From NCBI GenBank assembly GCA_014529385.2, contig CM043952.1, positions 153,561,057 through 153,616,056 on the forward strand: a stretch of 55,000 nt of DNA. The letters run 5' to 3'. A program made the translations under genes and the position numbers. This stretch comes from Adiantum capillus-veneris. Lineage: Eukaryota > Streptophyta > Polypodiopsida > Polypodiales > Pteridaceae. This document shows positions 34,053-45,718 of this stretch, in pieces. A model generated the notes under the pieces. That model was given only the letters and a program-made list of their open reading frames with translations. It had not been told where the DNA came from and ran no database searches. Position 1 is the stretch's first letter, and each line of letters begins with the position of its first letter.

Positions 34053-35019
34053 ATTTAGCTACAGAGGAGGAGACATGCCTCCAAACTCTGATTGAAAAAT
34101 CCATAGTTGAAGACCACAAGGCAGCCTTGGAGTGGGAGACACGAATGATACACTCAGTAGGAGTCCAAGGGCTAGCCACAAATGTCCTTAAGGAGGAATG
34201 GATGCAACTTTCACTCCCATACCCTCTTCTAAAGTATGAAATGCTGGTGATCAAGAAAAGAGTCAAAGCAAAAGCAACAAAGCTAGTGTATGAGGGAGAT
34301 GTCAAAGATTTAGATAGAAGATAGGGGACTCCCAACCAAAGTGGAGAAAAACGTGGCTCCTCAAGTACCCCGGATTTCTAAAGTACTTGGTGAAAGCCCG
34401 CAGAAACATCAGGGATGACACTCTATTTTGCACAGTCCCTCATGTACGCACATGGGCAAACCACACCAAAATATTAAAGAAACGTCCCACCTAGCTCAAT
34501 TACCCATCCATGCCACTGCCCAAGGAAGGAGAGAGAATAAGTGTATCTTTTATGGTGAAAACCCTAAAGAACACCATTAAGATTTTCACTGGCTCACCCG
34601 ACTTGACGTGTGTGATGATCAAGAAGATAGGCAGAACCCTCCTGACGTACATTGAAGTGTTCACACCGTCCAAAGCTACGGACTCAACCCTACTCTTAAC
34701 GGGCGACACTGTAACCACAAGGACATTTGATTTGTCAAAGCAGCCATCCTCGGAGGTGTTACATCTATTATATCAAAGGATAATGTTTCTTGCCAAGCTA
34801 CCGTGTGCAAGCTTTTGAGGACGCCTTCTACGTTGGCTTCTTTACTTATGACAGCAAAATATTCAGCCCCAGAGTCACCTTGGGCAACCTAAGGTACAAG
34901 TCATACTTGAAACTGCTAAAGCCACAAGGATTTCACTAACTCAAATGCCGAGAATTATTAGCAAATCAAGAGATCAAGACTTTTCATGTCAGGGAAGACA
35001 TGTACGCGGAAGAGGGGAG
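34053..35019 (+). pseudogene. Decayed coding sequence before an LTR-like end
   Basis: Frame 34062-34324 encodes TLIEKSIVEDHKAALEWETR and KKRVKAKATKLVYEGDVKDL. After many stops a conserved-looking stretch near 34810-34940 reads AFYVGFFTYDSKIFSPRVTL. I do not recognise the family. A polypurine tract (ggaagaggggag, 35008-35019) ends the segment and is followed by TGTTGATGG. The sequence therefore looks like the 3' interior of an LTR element, possibly with a captured gene. Confidence 0.4.
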
Positions 35020-35460
<441 letters not shown>

Positions 35461-36430
35461 GTAAGTTTTCTTGCAAACCGTGTGTTCGATTGGTGATTTC
35501 TTTGTATCTGTGGGTTCTCGGCAAGTAGATGTACATATTAGAATCATACAAACCAAAAAGTGGTAACCTGCATTTTGTTGTTTGTCTTTATACGCAATTG
35601 TCACATGGGGTGGTTCTAGGTAGGATATCAAGTCAGAGTCCATAGGGTAATGACCTCTTGATAAGGAGAGTGTTTCCTATGATTTTTGTAACTTTTTGAG
35701 TGTGTTTGGTTTAGTTTTAGATAGAATGAGCATTGTAGGTTGAGTTGTATTCACAAGTGCATAGTACATCTATATTTGGTTTCCTTGAGTAGAGATTGTC
35801 TTAGAAGGTCGAGTAGGTGATTGACATCCATCTCCTTGTTTTCATGCGCCTACGGGTTAAGCTTTTTCCTTGGCTGACATATAATTTTTGGTCTTGTTCT
35901 CGCTATGCTAGCGTCCGCTCGCGGTGTATCCATGAACACATCAACAAATGCCTATCGCACTAGAAGGGGACTAGAAGCACATAAAAATATTTCACTTATA
36001 AAACCCTAGAAAGGGGGAAGCACTACTACTATCCCTCATCATCAAATTCTTAGAAATTTTCCCTACATCCCAAGAAGTCATCAACCCTAGAAATTATTAC
36101 CCAAGATCTCTTCAGGTTAAGAGAAAGTAACTCCAAATCTATTAAAAAGGAGATCAAACCTAATGATAAAGAGTGCACATTGTGGTGCATACCAAGAGGA
36201 GAGAGAGAGAGAGAGAGGGAGAGAGAGATTGAATTATCGTCCATGGAGGTCAGATATGACCTATGGGATCGAAAACAAAACATTACAAAGGGTTCCTTCT
36301 AAGTGAAGGGGTTGTAGATACATCTCAATTAAGGACAGAGGGTCCAACAAAGGGTGGGGAAAAAAGAGAAGAAAATATCATAACCTAAAGAGGGGATGTA
36401 AGGGGGAAGCTAGTTTGAGGGTTTGTAACT
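35461..36430. other. Region without recognisable gene
   Basis: No frame resembles a known family on either strand. An interrupted GA tract lies at about 36199-36228. A weak tggtatcaga-like string (gatatcaagtcagagtcc, about 35623-35640) resembles an initiator-Met primer site but is too imperfect to call. Confidence 0.5.
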
Positions 36431-36431
36431 C

Positions 36432-37085
36432 CTAGATAATGGCTTTACCTCCTTGATAAACTACCCATTTTCCTGTTGCATGTGCTTCTGACATCTTTTG
36501 TAATTTTGGCTTCTTTAGTTTGAATTGGACGGGTGTAAGGTCTTCTGCAAACCAATTTTTAGTGTCCTTGAGAAGATTCAATTGCTCAAGGAGTTGGTTT
36601 CGGTCCGCCTTGGCATTGAAAGTAAGGATTGCATGGTTGGTGCGATGCTCATGTGTAAGAGAGGTAATTGCTGCTGGTTCCCATTGTATCATGTGAGATG
36701 TTCTTTGGATGTGAGCAAGGGACTCGAGGAACTTGAGGTCCCCTCCCCTTTCCAATTGCTTGGAAGCCCGCCAATGCAAACATTGAGGGTGATATCCTCC
36801 TGTCTTTGTTGTTCGTGTAGCGTGGATGCCACACGGGCTTCAACCTTGTTAAAGATGGCCTCTTGCACTTGATTTTTGATAGCCTTTGTGAGGGTGGTTT
36901 CTACTTCTACCTTGTTTTGTTGAGCTTGGCTTCCATCTATTCTATCTCTTCCTTCTTGTCATTCTCCATTGTGGTGAGCCGAGCCTTGATGGAATGATTC
37001 TCTATTTCAGCTCGTTGTTCTCCTTGTAGAGTCTTTCTACTTCATTTTGGAGGCAGGCAGTGGCGTCCATCGATGGCGGTGTTGC
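36432..37085 (-). pseudogene. LINE ORF1-like nucleic-acid-binding remnant
   Basis: Reading leftwards from about 37073: a coiled-coil start (MDATACLQNEVERLYKENNE), then VEARVASTLHEQQRQEDI and TLNVCIGGLP, then in another frame AILTFNAKADRNQLLEQLN, LLKDTKNWFAEDLTPVQF and GKWVVYQGGKAI. The order coiled coil, 'N-V/I-x-GLP' strand, RRM-like and 'EDLTP...K' C-terminal domain is that of L1-type ORF1 proteins, which bind RNA and chaperone retrotransposition. Frames change at least three times. The assignment rests on pattern only, and other nucleic-acid-binding transposon proteins are possible. Confidence 0.45.
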
Positions 37086-37407
37086 CACAACCCCAGCAAA
37101 GGTGAGTTTGTCATAGGACGAAGCCCGAGTGGCCATGCTTGTGTTCTTGTAGCTTCCTATGGTGTGACTCGGGACAATGCTATTAGAGCTCTATAATCAT
37201 TTTGGGGCCAGATAGTTGGGGGTTCAGGTCGGGACTGGAGAGCAGAGAGTTGCGGGTAGTGCATACAAGCTAAAGGTAGAGGTGGCAAGCAAGGAATGGA
37301 GGGCAAGTGCAGTGCTGGCTGGGGGAAGGGCTTATGCATTGGAACCCCTCCCACAAGGCGGCCCCTCACCCAGGGAGAGGCTAAGGAAAGCTTTGGAGAA
37401 GGCAACC

Positions 37408-37569
<162 letters not shown>

Positions 37570-37572
<3 letters not shown>

Positions 37573-37790
37573 GTATCACATGATAACGGACTTCTATGTG
37601 TTTCAACTTGGAATGAAACACAGTATTCTTTGCTAATGCAATCGCACTCTAACTATCACAATGCAACAATGGAGTCTAAGTAATGCCAAGATCTCTCACT
37701 AAGCGAGCTAACCAGACAGCTTCCTTGCTAGCATCAAAAACTGCCGCATACTTCTCCTCTGTGGTGGAAGATCGTACATATAGTTTTGGA
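37570..37790 (-). pseudogene. Copia RNase H fragment
   Basis: The - strand translates as STTEEKYAAVFDASKEAVWL, then LARLVRDLGI, then AIALAKNTVFHSKLKHIEV, the C-terminal copia RNase H pattern (S-T-x-E-A-E-Y...K-E-x-x-W-L...H-x-R-x-K-H-I-x). One in-frame stop interrupts it. No RT is adjacent, so it is an isolated fragment. Confidence 0.75.
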
Positions 37791-37799
37791 GACATGATC

Positions 37800-38095
37800 T
37801 CCATGACATTGCTACTCCAGCAAATAGAAAAACATAGCTAGAAATGGATACTTGGCTATCCACACAACTTGCATAATCCACATTCATCTATTCCCACAAT
37901 GGATGCATCATTATTTCCAAGGCCATTGGCTGGCTACTTGGGGCCTTACATACATAAGAAGACATTCATAGCTCAAAAATTTGTAGCTCTAGGATCAAAA
38001 CTACATCAGCTCATGTACATGGTTCTTGGAAAAAATAGAGTACAATGTTTAAAAAATGTGGCTCTAAAATCTGTATCCGGTTAGGAAGGCACCCA
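37800..38095. other. No recognisable feature
   Basis: Short frames only; no family resemblance or clear repeat boundary. Confidence 0.4.
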
Positions 38096-38099
38096 TAAA

Positions 38100-39230
38100 C
38101 TATAAAGGCCAAACACTGCAATCAATGAATTCCAAGAGATATCATTTGGATAGGTACCTCCTCAAGCACTTTCTATGCGTTTTGAAGGACACCAAATTCA
38201 AGCCTACATGCCGACCAAGGCATTGCCAAGCAAGACATTTTCTTTCAACAACCCTTGACTAACAATATTATCCTAAATTCTTTTGCCGAATTAGCATCTT
38301 GAGTTGTGGCACACACCTTGAAGATGCAAGCATAAGTGATTGCATCTTGAGAGATGCCTTTGCTTTGCATCTACCACTAAAAATAGCCCACAACTTCCTA
38401 GCCTTGCTCCCATTCAACATATCCTATAATCCATGAATAGCAAGAGACAACATCCTGGACAGGTAGCTCCTCAAGCACTTTTTGTGTTTTTTTGAAGGAC
38501 ACCACATTTGGCATACATGTCGATGAAGGCATTTCCAAGCACAAGTTTTTATTTCAATAGCCCCTAACTAGCAATATGGTTGTGAAATCTTTTGCCAATA
38601 TCAGCATCTTGAGTGGTGGCACACACCTTCAAGATGCAAGTGTAGATGATTGCATCTGGAGAGATGCCCTTTCTTTGCATCCATTGAAAATAGCCCAACG
38701 CTTCCTGGCTTAGACACAATTCGGCATATTCTGAAATGAATGAAATCCAAGAGACATCATCCTAGATAAATAGCTCCTCAAACACTTTCTTTCCTTTTTG
38801 AAGTACATCACATTTGGAATACATGTCGGCCAAGGCATTGCCAGGCATTATGTTTTCTTTCAAGATCCCTTGACTAATAATATTGTCGGAATTCTTTTGC
38901 CCATATCAATGCCTTGTGTAGTGCCACATGCCTTGGAAATTCAAGCATAATTAATTTCATCTAGAGAGATGTCCGCACCTTGCATCCTATGAAAAAAATC
39001 CCAGAGCACCCTGGCCCTAGCCCTACCCTTGTTGGTCACATCCCGCAATCAAGACACTCCAAGAGAGGGCATCCTGGTGGATAGGTAGCTCCTTAAGCAC
39101 TATTTGTGCTTTTTGAAGTAGATGACATTTGGTATACTTGTCAGCTAAGGCATTGCACTCCCTCCCTCTCTTTCTCGTTGTTGCTCTTGCTCCTTCACTC
39201 GCTCCCATCACCATGCCTGTCACCCCTTTC
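38100..39230 (-). pseudogene. PPR (pentatricopeptide repeat) protein pseudogene
   Basis: At least four decayed units of roughly 300 bp follow one another on the - strand. Recognisable pieces are NALADKYTKCHLLQKAQIV and SWSVLIAGCDQQG (39050-39200), RMQGADISLDEINYACISKA (about 38950-38990), GNALADMYSKCDVLQKGKKV, MQRKGISPDAIIYTCILKVC (about 38620-38690) and MQSKGISQDAITYACIFKVC (about 38310-38370). The GNALVDMYAKCG / VLxxMPxRDVVSWNxLI / ITYxxILKxC pattern is diagnostic of plant PLS-type organellar RNA-binding PPR proteins. Frameshifts and stops are in every unit. No start, transit peptide or E/DYW tail was found, so this is a fragment. Confidence 0.8.
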
Positions 39231-39239
39231 CATCTGAAG

Positions 39240-39880
39240 GATGGGTCATACACTTGTCTGTGTAAGTTATGTTCCACCTTTGATTCACCACATTTCTCTC
39301 AAGGTGGTTTGATTGCTGTATTTTGATATTGTTGTGTGCAAACACGGAGATCAGTCGGTCACTTTGTACTTGCACACTAAGTAAAATTACTTGTGGTTGT
39401 GTGCCCTTGAAATTTTTCTTCTTTCCGAAGCATTGTGCGTGCATTCTTGCATCCCTCAATATGAGATTGCAACTAGTCCGTTTATCCGTACGAGGTTCTT
39501 TTTTTTCCCCCTCCTTAGTAAACGCCTTCTCCAAGAAATTGGCATCTGATTGGGAAACCATATTTTTTAACACTCCCAATAAGAGAAGCTCTGGCTTCAT
39601 CCACCTCCGGAGAGCAGGTCTCAAGCTGGCCTATAATTTGTCATCGTAAGTGATCAAGCATCATTTGAGCCATTTTATATGGGTCCTTAACATCATTTCC
39701 TTCCCCATCGGTAAGTGAGTGAACCAAGCCCCAAGATCACTTGACTTTGAGGCCCTAAAGAATTGAGTTTGATTAGCCTCCTCTAACTGGAGGAAGGTTT
39801 CTTTAGATAATATTATGGATCCATATGAGGCTCTTCTCATATCGATATATGTATCCTCTTCATATTTATCATCTGATTGT
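39240..39880 (-). pseudogene. Unidentified degenerate reading frame
   Basis: A - strand frame with TYIDMRRASYGSIILSKETF and FLQLEEANQTQFFRASKSSD (about 39740-39870) continues after a stop as ALRRWMKPELLLLGVLKNMV and ANFLEKAFTKEGEKK (about 39510-39620). Amino-acid usage looks like former coding sequence. I do not recognise it and there is no clear link to the PPR pseudogene to its left. Confidence 0.3.
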
Positions 39881-39889
39881 CATTGCTTT

Positions 39890-41160
39890 TTTTGCACAAA
39901 ATTTCCATGCGTAGCATTGAGGCTCAACCTCTAAATATAATGATAGCCACCTTGAGAAAGTAAATCAATGTAATATATATTCCAACAACTATTATCAATG
40001 CTTGAGCTATGATACCTACCAATATTGCAAAGGATATGCCAGGGCTCTTTGTAACTTTCTTAGTTTAAAGCAATTTAAGCTCAACTGAGCACTTAACAAT
40101 AAAAAAATATTACAGTTTTTGTTTTCAAAACTCACAATATGTGACTGCGCAACATATTACAACGAGACTATATTAGGCCTCATACCAATATTACAACTTT
40201 AGAACACATGATGCATGCTTGCATAGTCTTCAATGCACAACTACTTACCCGTGGTCATAGCAATGTTGAGTGTGAAAACGCTTGAAAGGGATTTAGGAAA
40301 GGGTTAACACTTTCATGGATTGAGAGTCAAAGTGAAAAAGGATCCTTTTTGCAAACAAAGGGAAATGAGTCACTTTTGATAGAGAGAGACATAGCTCAAA
40401 AAGTGAAGATTTTCTACATGACTTCATACGATCCTTGGAACCGCTTTCTAACAAAGGACATGGTCGGTAAAAGGCATTCATGAATCATTGTGGTAAAAAG
40501 GTAATTGCAAAAGTATTGCCACCACAAGCATGATCCCAACATGGCTTACAACCAAATTTCACCTTTTTAATCTCTAAAGGAGACAATTGAGACGCTCGTT
40601 GCTTCTAATGATAGTGTCCCCTATTTATATTCTTTATAGAGCTCCGAAAAAAATGCGGTAAGAGCTCAACACTTCCACCGTCCACTTGTCGAAGGGTGAC
40701 TCTTTTCCTTTCGAAGGCTCAAATTTGAAGAGTGACTCTACTTTTTATTATGAAGGTCATTTGAAGGGTGGCTTTCCTTTTCTTTTTGAAGGCCATAAAG
40801 AAAACCTCCCCTTTTGTTGGGCAGCATCTCCACTTGAGATACTAACAATTGGAGGTTGAAAATAGATTAGAATAATAAAAAAGAATTACAAGCCAACCTT
40901 GCTCCACTTGAGTTGGTGTATCATCAAGGGCGAGTTGGGAAGCTTGCAAGATGATAGAGAGAGTAGTAGACTTCTAGGTGATGGTGTAGCAGACTTCTAG
41001 GCGATGGTGTAGTAGAGTTTTATGTATGAGTACGACGTAGCAGAGTTCTGGGAGTGGCGGGGGGTTGAGAGCAACAAGGCCCTGATCTAACACAAGAAGA
41101 TTTAGAATTTTCTCATGTCGAAAAATGGAGTCTTTTTCAGTGTTTTCATACAATGCATAA
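39890..41160. other. Region without recognisable gene
   Basis: Short imperfect repeats only: a three-fold gaag(g/a)gtg(a/g)ct unit near 40692-40770 and a roughly 26-bp unit with gactTctaggYgatggtgtag twice near 40968-41010. Nothing coding was seen on either strand. Confidence 0.5.
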
Positions 41161-41180
41161 CATCATGAGCTTCTACTCGG

Positions 41181-41216
41181 GAGGCACCACATACCTAGCT
41201 AGGTATGTGGTGCCTC
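41181..41216. repeat. Perfect 36-bp palindrome
   Basis: The segment gaggcaccacataccta-gc reads identically on both strands over all 36 bases with no loop. The 8-bp string catgagct stands on its left (41164-41171) and overlaps its right end (41216-41223). Confidence 0.95.
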
Positions 41217-41230
41217 ATGAGCTAGCTAGG

Positions 41231-41282
41231 TACGATTGGGGGAAGGGGACCCCTTCCCCCAGGTCCCCTTCCCCCAATCGTA
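41231..41282. repeat. Perfect 21-bp inverted repeat with 10-nt loop
   Basis: Arms 41231-41251 (tacgattgggggaaggggacc) and 41262-41282 are exact reverse complements. The loop is ccttccccca. The arms are G-rich on one strand and C-rich on the other. It lies 14 bases after the 36-bp palindrome and its right arm runs into the TATA box. Confidence 0.95.
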
Positions 41283-41293
41283 TATATAAAAGG
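41281..41293 (+). promoter_or_regulatory. TATA box
   Basis: TATATATAAAAGG directly behind the hairpins and about 15 bases before the first tandem 5' unit (41297). This is a plausible Pol II core promoter for the sequence to its right. Confidence 0.6.
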
Positions 41294-41296
41294 GTG

Positions 41297-41655
41297 CACG
41301 ACTGAGCTTAGCTCATTGGTGCGACGCGAAATCGTAGATCTATGGGGTCGGAGAGACGACTGGCTCAGGCTTTGCTCAATTTGGTGGGAGGTTATTAGCC
41401 GGTTTGCTCTATAGTGCCTAGGACCTCTCTGTGCTACCGTTAAGGAGCTCGGAGTATCGATGGGTTCGTAGCAGCAAGGCCCTGAGCTAAGGATGCACGA
41501 CTGAGCTTATCTCGCTTGTGCGATGCACAATCGCAAATTTGTGGGGTTACTAGAGAGTCAGCTGGCTCATGTCCTGCTCAGTTTGGTGGACCGGTTTTCT
41601 CTATAGTGCCTAGGGTCTCTCTACGTCGCTACCGTTGAGGAGCTGGCCTAGGATC
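41297..41655 (+). repeat. Two diverged tandem units of about 195 bp
   Basis: Unit 1 starts gtgcacgactgagcttagctc (about 41296) and unit 2 gatgcacgactgagcttatc (about 41490). Both continue with a gcgac/gcgatgc-rich stretch, ctatagtgcctagg and gctaccgttraggagct. They precede a LINE-ORF1-like remnant, so they may be 5'UTR monomers. Confidence 0.75.
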
Positions 41656-41929
41656 ATGATCCATTGTATCCATTGTGAAGGCTGGATGTCACCTACTGAG
41701 CTTCGGGTGAGAACTACGTAAGCTGCTTTCTAGTGATACTGGGTGTTGGTGTCTGCTCTGCTCTAGGTAGTGAGGTCCGATGCACGCATCGCGATCCATT
41801 CTAAAGGCTGACAGATCACGATCCTTCGTGAAGGTTGGGTGTCGCTTTGCCTCACATTTGATGGAAAGCTTAAATAAACTTGCCAAAAAAAACCAAATGA
41901 GCCAACCCTTCTTTTCTTCGGTGCTTAAC

Positions 41930-42890
41930 ATAAATTTCCAGACTCATCGGTCTCAAGCTCCTAAGGTTTGATCATGGATATAGCTGGAGTTGCATTGGCA
42001 TGGATTTCTTGTTTGTAGTGAGGGTAAGAAAAGAGTGAATGAATCTGTGGTTACTGCCTCTCTGCTGGAGAAGGTCATGAAGCCCTCCTCCTTTGGAATA
42101 TGTACCCTAACGGTGGTGGAGATCTTGCACGAGGTGAACATGTTTAGCCAGGAAAAGATTGAGGATGAGTACGTCATGCAGGTTGATTTCAATCACGAGC
42201 TAGCAATGCAAGGCTTACATATGTGTTTTGCTCGCTCAATTGTCTTGTACTCTATGGGCCAATGAATGTCTTCCCAAGGCTTATAGGACTAGGTGGTAGG
42301 GGCATCTAGCAATAGAAACGCTATTTGTCATTTTACAACAGTTGGCAAGGGACTCTATGTGGTAGAATGCTTCTTCGAGCTCACTATTCAGGACCTGATT
42401 ATTAGAGGAGGTATCTAGGGGGCATCTTACTTCGCTTATGCAATGCGTGGTGGCCGGAGTTCTATCCACATGAAGACTTTATGGATTTTTGCTCAATGTG
42501 GGTGACACTTAAGAGCCTTCCTCTCTGGCTCCGAGGCTAGGTGGGCACAATTGCCAATCAATTGGGCTGGTTGTTCGAAGATGCAGCATGTTAGGACGGT
42601 CTTGAATGTGAAAGTGTACATTTTGTGGGACATGTGCAGGCCCATTCCTAAGTATTTGGATCTCAATATGAGAGGTTTTGGTGCCTATCGACAAGAGGTG
42701 GCTTTTACTTCGTTCCCCAATGCTTGTTATGCATGTCGAAGAACTAGACACTATGCTAAGAACTGCCCCGAGGCAAAAGTGGCCGCAATACAATGGGCAG
42801 GGCAACATGGAGACATGTTTCTAGGGTCATTGTGCCTCCTGAGTCCTCCTGCAAGCCTGTGAGAGAAGCTGGTAGCAGCGAAATGAAGCA
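41930..42890 (+). pseudogene. LINE ORF1-like protein with CCHC knuckle, degenerate
   Basis: Frame 41990-42265 (GFLVCSEGKKRVNESVVTAS, MFSQEKIEDEYVMQVDFNHE), then after frame changes 42551-42862 with LDLNMRGFGAYRQEVAFTSF and the knuckle CYACRRTRHYAKNC (C-x2-C-x4-H-x4-C). A DUF4283-like segment followed by a CCHC knuckle is the usual plant LINE ORF1 (or zf-CCHC_4) layout. No ORF2 endonuclease or RT follows. Instead AT-rich DNA with poly-T and a TA run near 43383-43415 resembles a LINE 3' end, so ORF2 appears deleted. Confidence 0.5.
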
Positions 42891-42899
42891 AGGTGGGGT

Positions 42900-43605
42900 A
42901 AGTAAGAATCGGAGAACCCTTTAGAAGAGATGTAGGATAAGCCTAAATGCCCCACATCTGAGATCTAAGATAAGCCAAAGTCAACTATTGGAGCAACCAT
43001 GGAAAATCAAGCACCCAATGAATCCTCCTCACTTGTCGATAATGCAGGTGAAGTACAAGTCCCAAAGTTAGATCTCATTGGCCATGTGATTAATGTGGCA
43101 AGACCTTCAACCTGGCACTGTTAGTTTGTTAAGAAGAAAGAAGAAGAAAAAGTGATGTTTGATGGTTCTCTTGTTGGCGGTTTGGTGTTCTAGCTTTGAT
43201 GTGGTGGTCAAGGGTGGGTTGTGGTAGGGCCCACTTCTTGGTGGAAACCCTAAGCTGGTGTCACTTATTCTTTGCCTCAAACGGTCTCAAGGTGACACCC
43301 TTTATTAGCCGATGTATTTGTGCACTATGACTACGCTACTGATTGATGCCATGGTTTGGAAGGAGCATGGATGCCTTTGTAGTCTTTTTTTGGTTTCTTA
43401 ATATATATATACACTCACTATTGTGACTTTGTACCCATATAATACAACCACATGGCTCACATGATGGAAGCCATCCTGCATAACCGACCAGATGTAAACA
43501 AAGGCAATCTCTATCTCAACTCTTACAGGAGAGCTCTCGTCTGCCACATGCAACCCCTTCCTTCGAAGTAGATCACCAAAAGCAAGACGTAAACTAGGCG
43601 GGACC
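42900..43605 (+). other. Probable 3' part of the LINE-like remnant
   Basis: No open frame. A T-rich stretch followed by ttcttaatatatatatacac (about 43383-43420) could be the 3' terminus. I see no target duplication. Confidence 0.35.
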
Positions 43606-43797
43606 CAATGTCTCTATCATTGGCCCTTGCAAACCACCAAAATCCACAGAAAAAGCTTTAGGACCACATTTCTAGGCTATTCACATGAGCTATGCACCAT
43701 CACGCATGATCGCCAAGATCTTGAGCATTCCATACAGTAAGCCCACCCAACCACAATCCTTAGCAGAGCTAGACCATGCCAAAGCCAAGAGAAAAAC
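43606..43797 (+). repeat. Direct repeat, copy 1 (192 bp)
   Basis: Matches 44460-44654 at nearly all positions, starting caatgtctctatcattggcc and ending gccaagagaaaaac. The copies are 854 bp apart. Confidence 0.95.
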
Positions 43798-43915
43798 AAA
43801 AGTCCACCAAACCTCTATCGTAGGGTAAAGGGGCCATTAAAAAGCCGGGTCCCTGCACAGGGACACTGCCGCCCCTACTAAATGTGTATATTGTGCTTCA
43901 ATTATGAGACACAAC

Positions 43916-44050
43916 ACAAGGGGTGGTGGGGTGGTTAGCGCGTGTGAGCATTAATCTCAGCCATCAGATCGTGAGATCGGGCGTTGTTGGCAGAATGGAC
44001 CTAATCACCCCCTGCCCCTGATCGCTACTCGCGTGCAATTTTGTTACAAT
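43916..44050 (+). repeat. Possible tRNA-derived SINE fragment
   Basis: The string ggtggttagcgcgtg resembles a Pol III A box. Some 35 bases later gatcgtgagatcgggcg resembles a worn B box, and the segment ends with an A-rich tail (acaatagaaaaattt). It does not fold as a tRNA. Confidence 0.35.
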
Positions 44051-44459
44051 AGAAAAATTTGGCGTCATTGTATGCAATGTGTGGAGCTCTGATTGTGCTG
44101 CCCTTTCGGTCCCTTGTAGAGTGGAGGCTCAGGTTTCAGTTGTGCACCATGTCCCAAGAACCGACCTTCTCGGCTTAGGTGGCCCTAAGTTGGCCCCCTT
44201 ACCCTAGTTAGAGACACAAGGGCCAGTCGAGCCGTAGTAGTCCCCCAAATTGAGTCAACGTTGCTAGCTCCCTATAGAACAATAGAAACCCTTGAAAAAT
44301 GCTTCATCCAAAGCTAAAAGACTGGTCAATGCACCCTAGCCCCAAATGCATGACAATTCCTTGTTGAGACGTGAGAGGCCCCCAATGCGCCCGTAGTCCA
44401 AAAATGCAGGGTCCGTAGAGTTATTAGTGTTGTTCAACTAGGGCCTCCCCTATAGGAGG

Positions 44460-44654
44460 CAATGTCTCTATCATTGGCCCTTGCAAGCCACCAAAATCCA
44501 CAGAAAAAAAAGCTTCAGGACCACATTTCTAGTCTATTCACATGAGCTATGCACCATCACGTAGGATCGCCAAGATCTTGAGCATTCCATACAGTAAGCC
44601 CACCCAACCACAATCCTTAGCAGAGCTAGACCATGCCAAAGCCAAGAGAAAAAC
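44460..44654 (+). repeat. Direct repeat, copy 2 (195 bp)
   Basis: Second copy of 43606-43797. It ends exactly where the chromovirus LTR begins (44655); in copy 1 unrelated sequence follows the same bases. Confidence 0.95.
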
Positions 44655-45677
44655 TGTAATGGAATTTGCCTATTCAATTTGAGAGTAGTGGAATTTAATG
44701 AGAGTACTTTCTAGAAATGATTTTGTGAGCATAGCGGGTTGACATAATTGAAGATAGCAACATAATCATAGCAATTAGTTAACTTGGCATAGACAATACT
44801 TTTGCAAGAGAGAGAATGTAGAGAATATGACAACAGTTGAGGACCGGATTTATGTGGAGCCGGTCCCCCCTCCAATAGGCATTTGTATTATGATTTCTCC
44901 CATAAAGAGAGACTTGTTACAATACATTCTTTGTGTTCCTTGTGACCTAGGTGAAGCAATGAAGATGGAAAGCTTCATGCATCACCATCATAGCATAACC
45001 TAAACTTGAAGAAATCTTTAACTATACCAAGCCTCAGTCCCAAGACCTCAAACACCTTCGAAGGTGGAGAGAGCTAGCAGGGAATGAGGGTAGGGAAGAG
45101 GAAGAAGAAACATTTTATACGAGAAAGAGCTAGTTCCTCACTTATCATAACTCTTGTGCTAGCATACATAATAGCATAGTAATGAAGAAGAAATAGATGG
45201 CAAGCTCAAGCATTGAAGCATGGCTCTTGGATGGATTTGCACTCCATAGCCAAGAGTGTTGGTGTAGGCTCTCAACCTCTACTTGCTTGGAGAAAGAGAG
45301 GGAGCTCTTACACTTTGCATAGTACACAATGAGAGTGTTTGTGAGTGTGTGTGGGTGAGTATACCCCCTAAGCACCCCCCTAGCTTGCTTGGGTCGACCC
45401 CCCCTTGTAGCTCATGCTTGAAGCTCATTGGACCCCTCCAGGCCTAGCCAATCACAAGCAGGAGCCATTACAAGCAACAGGGGTAGCCTTGGGACAAGTG
45501 TCCCCCTTTCCCCATTGAGAGAGAGGACTTGATAAATGTAAAATCAATTAATTAAATATCCTTTATTATCATTGGACCCCTTGGGTGGCCAACCAATAGG
45601 TTTCAGGCACACCATGAGGGCAACATGAGGAGGAACTTGACAAGTGTCCTTGCTGCCTCTTCAAGCTGGGGCTTCCC

Positions 45678-45718
<41 letters not shown>

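Noticed and set aside
35623-35640. Initiator-Met primer-binding site (tggtatcagagc type)
   Set aside because: Only a broken match and no defined LTR end next to it.
43916-43990. True tRNA gene
   Set aside because: A/B-box-like strings only; no acceptor stem or cloverleaf can be drawn.
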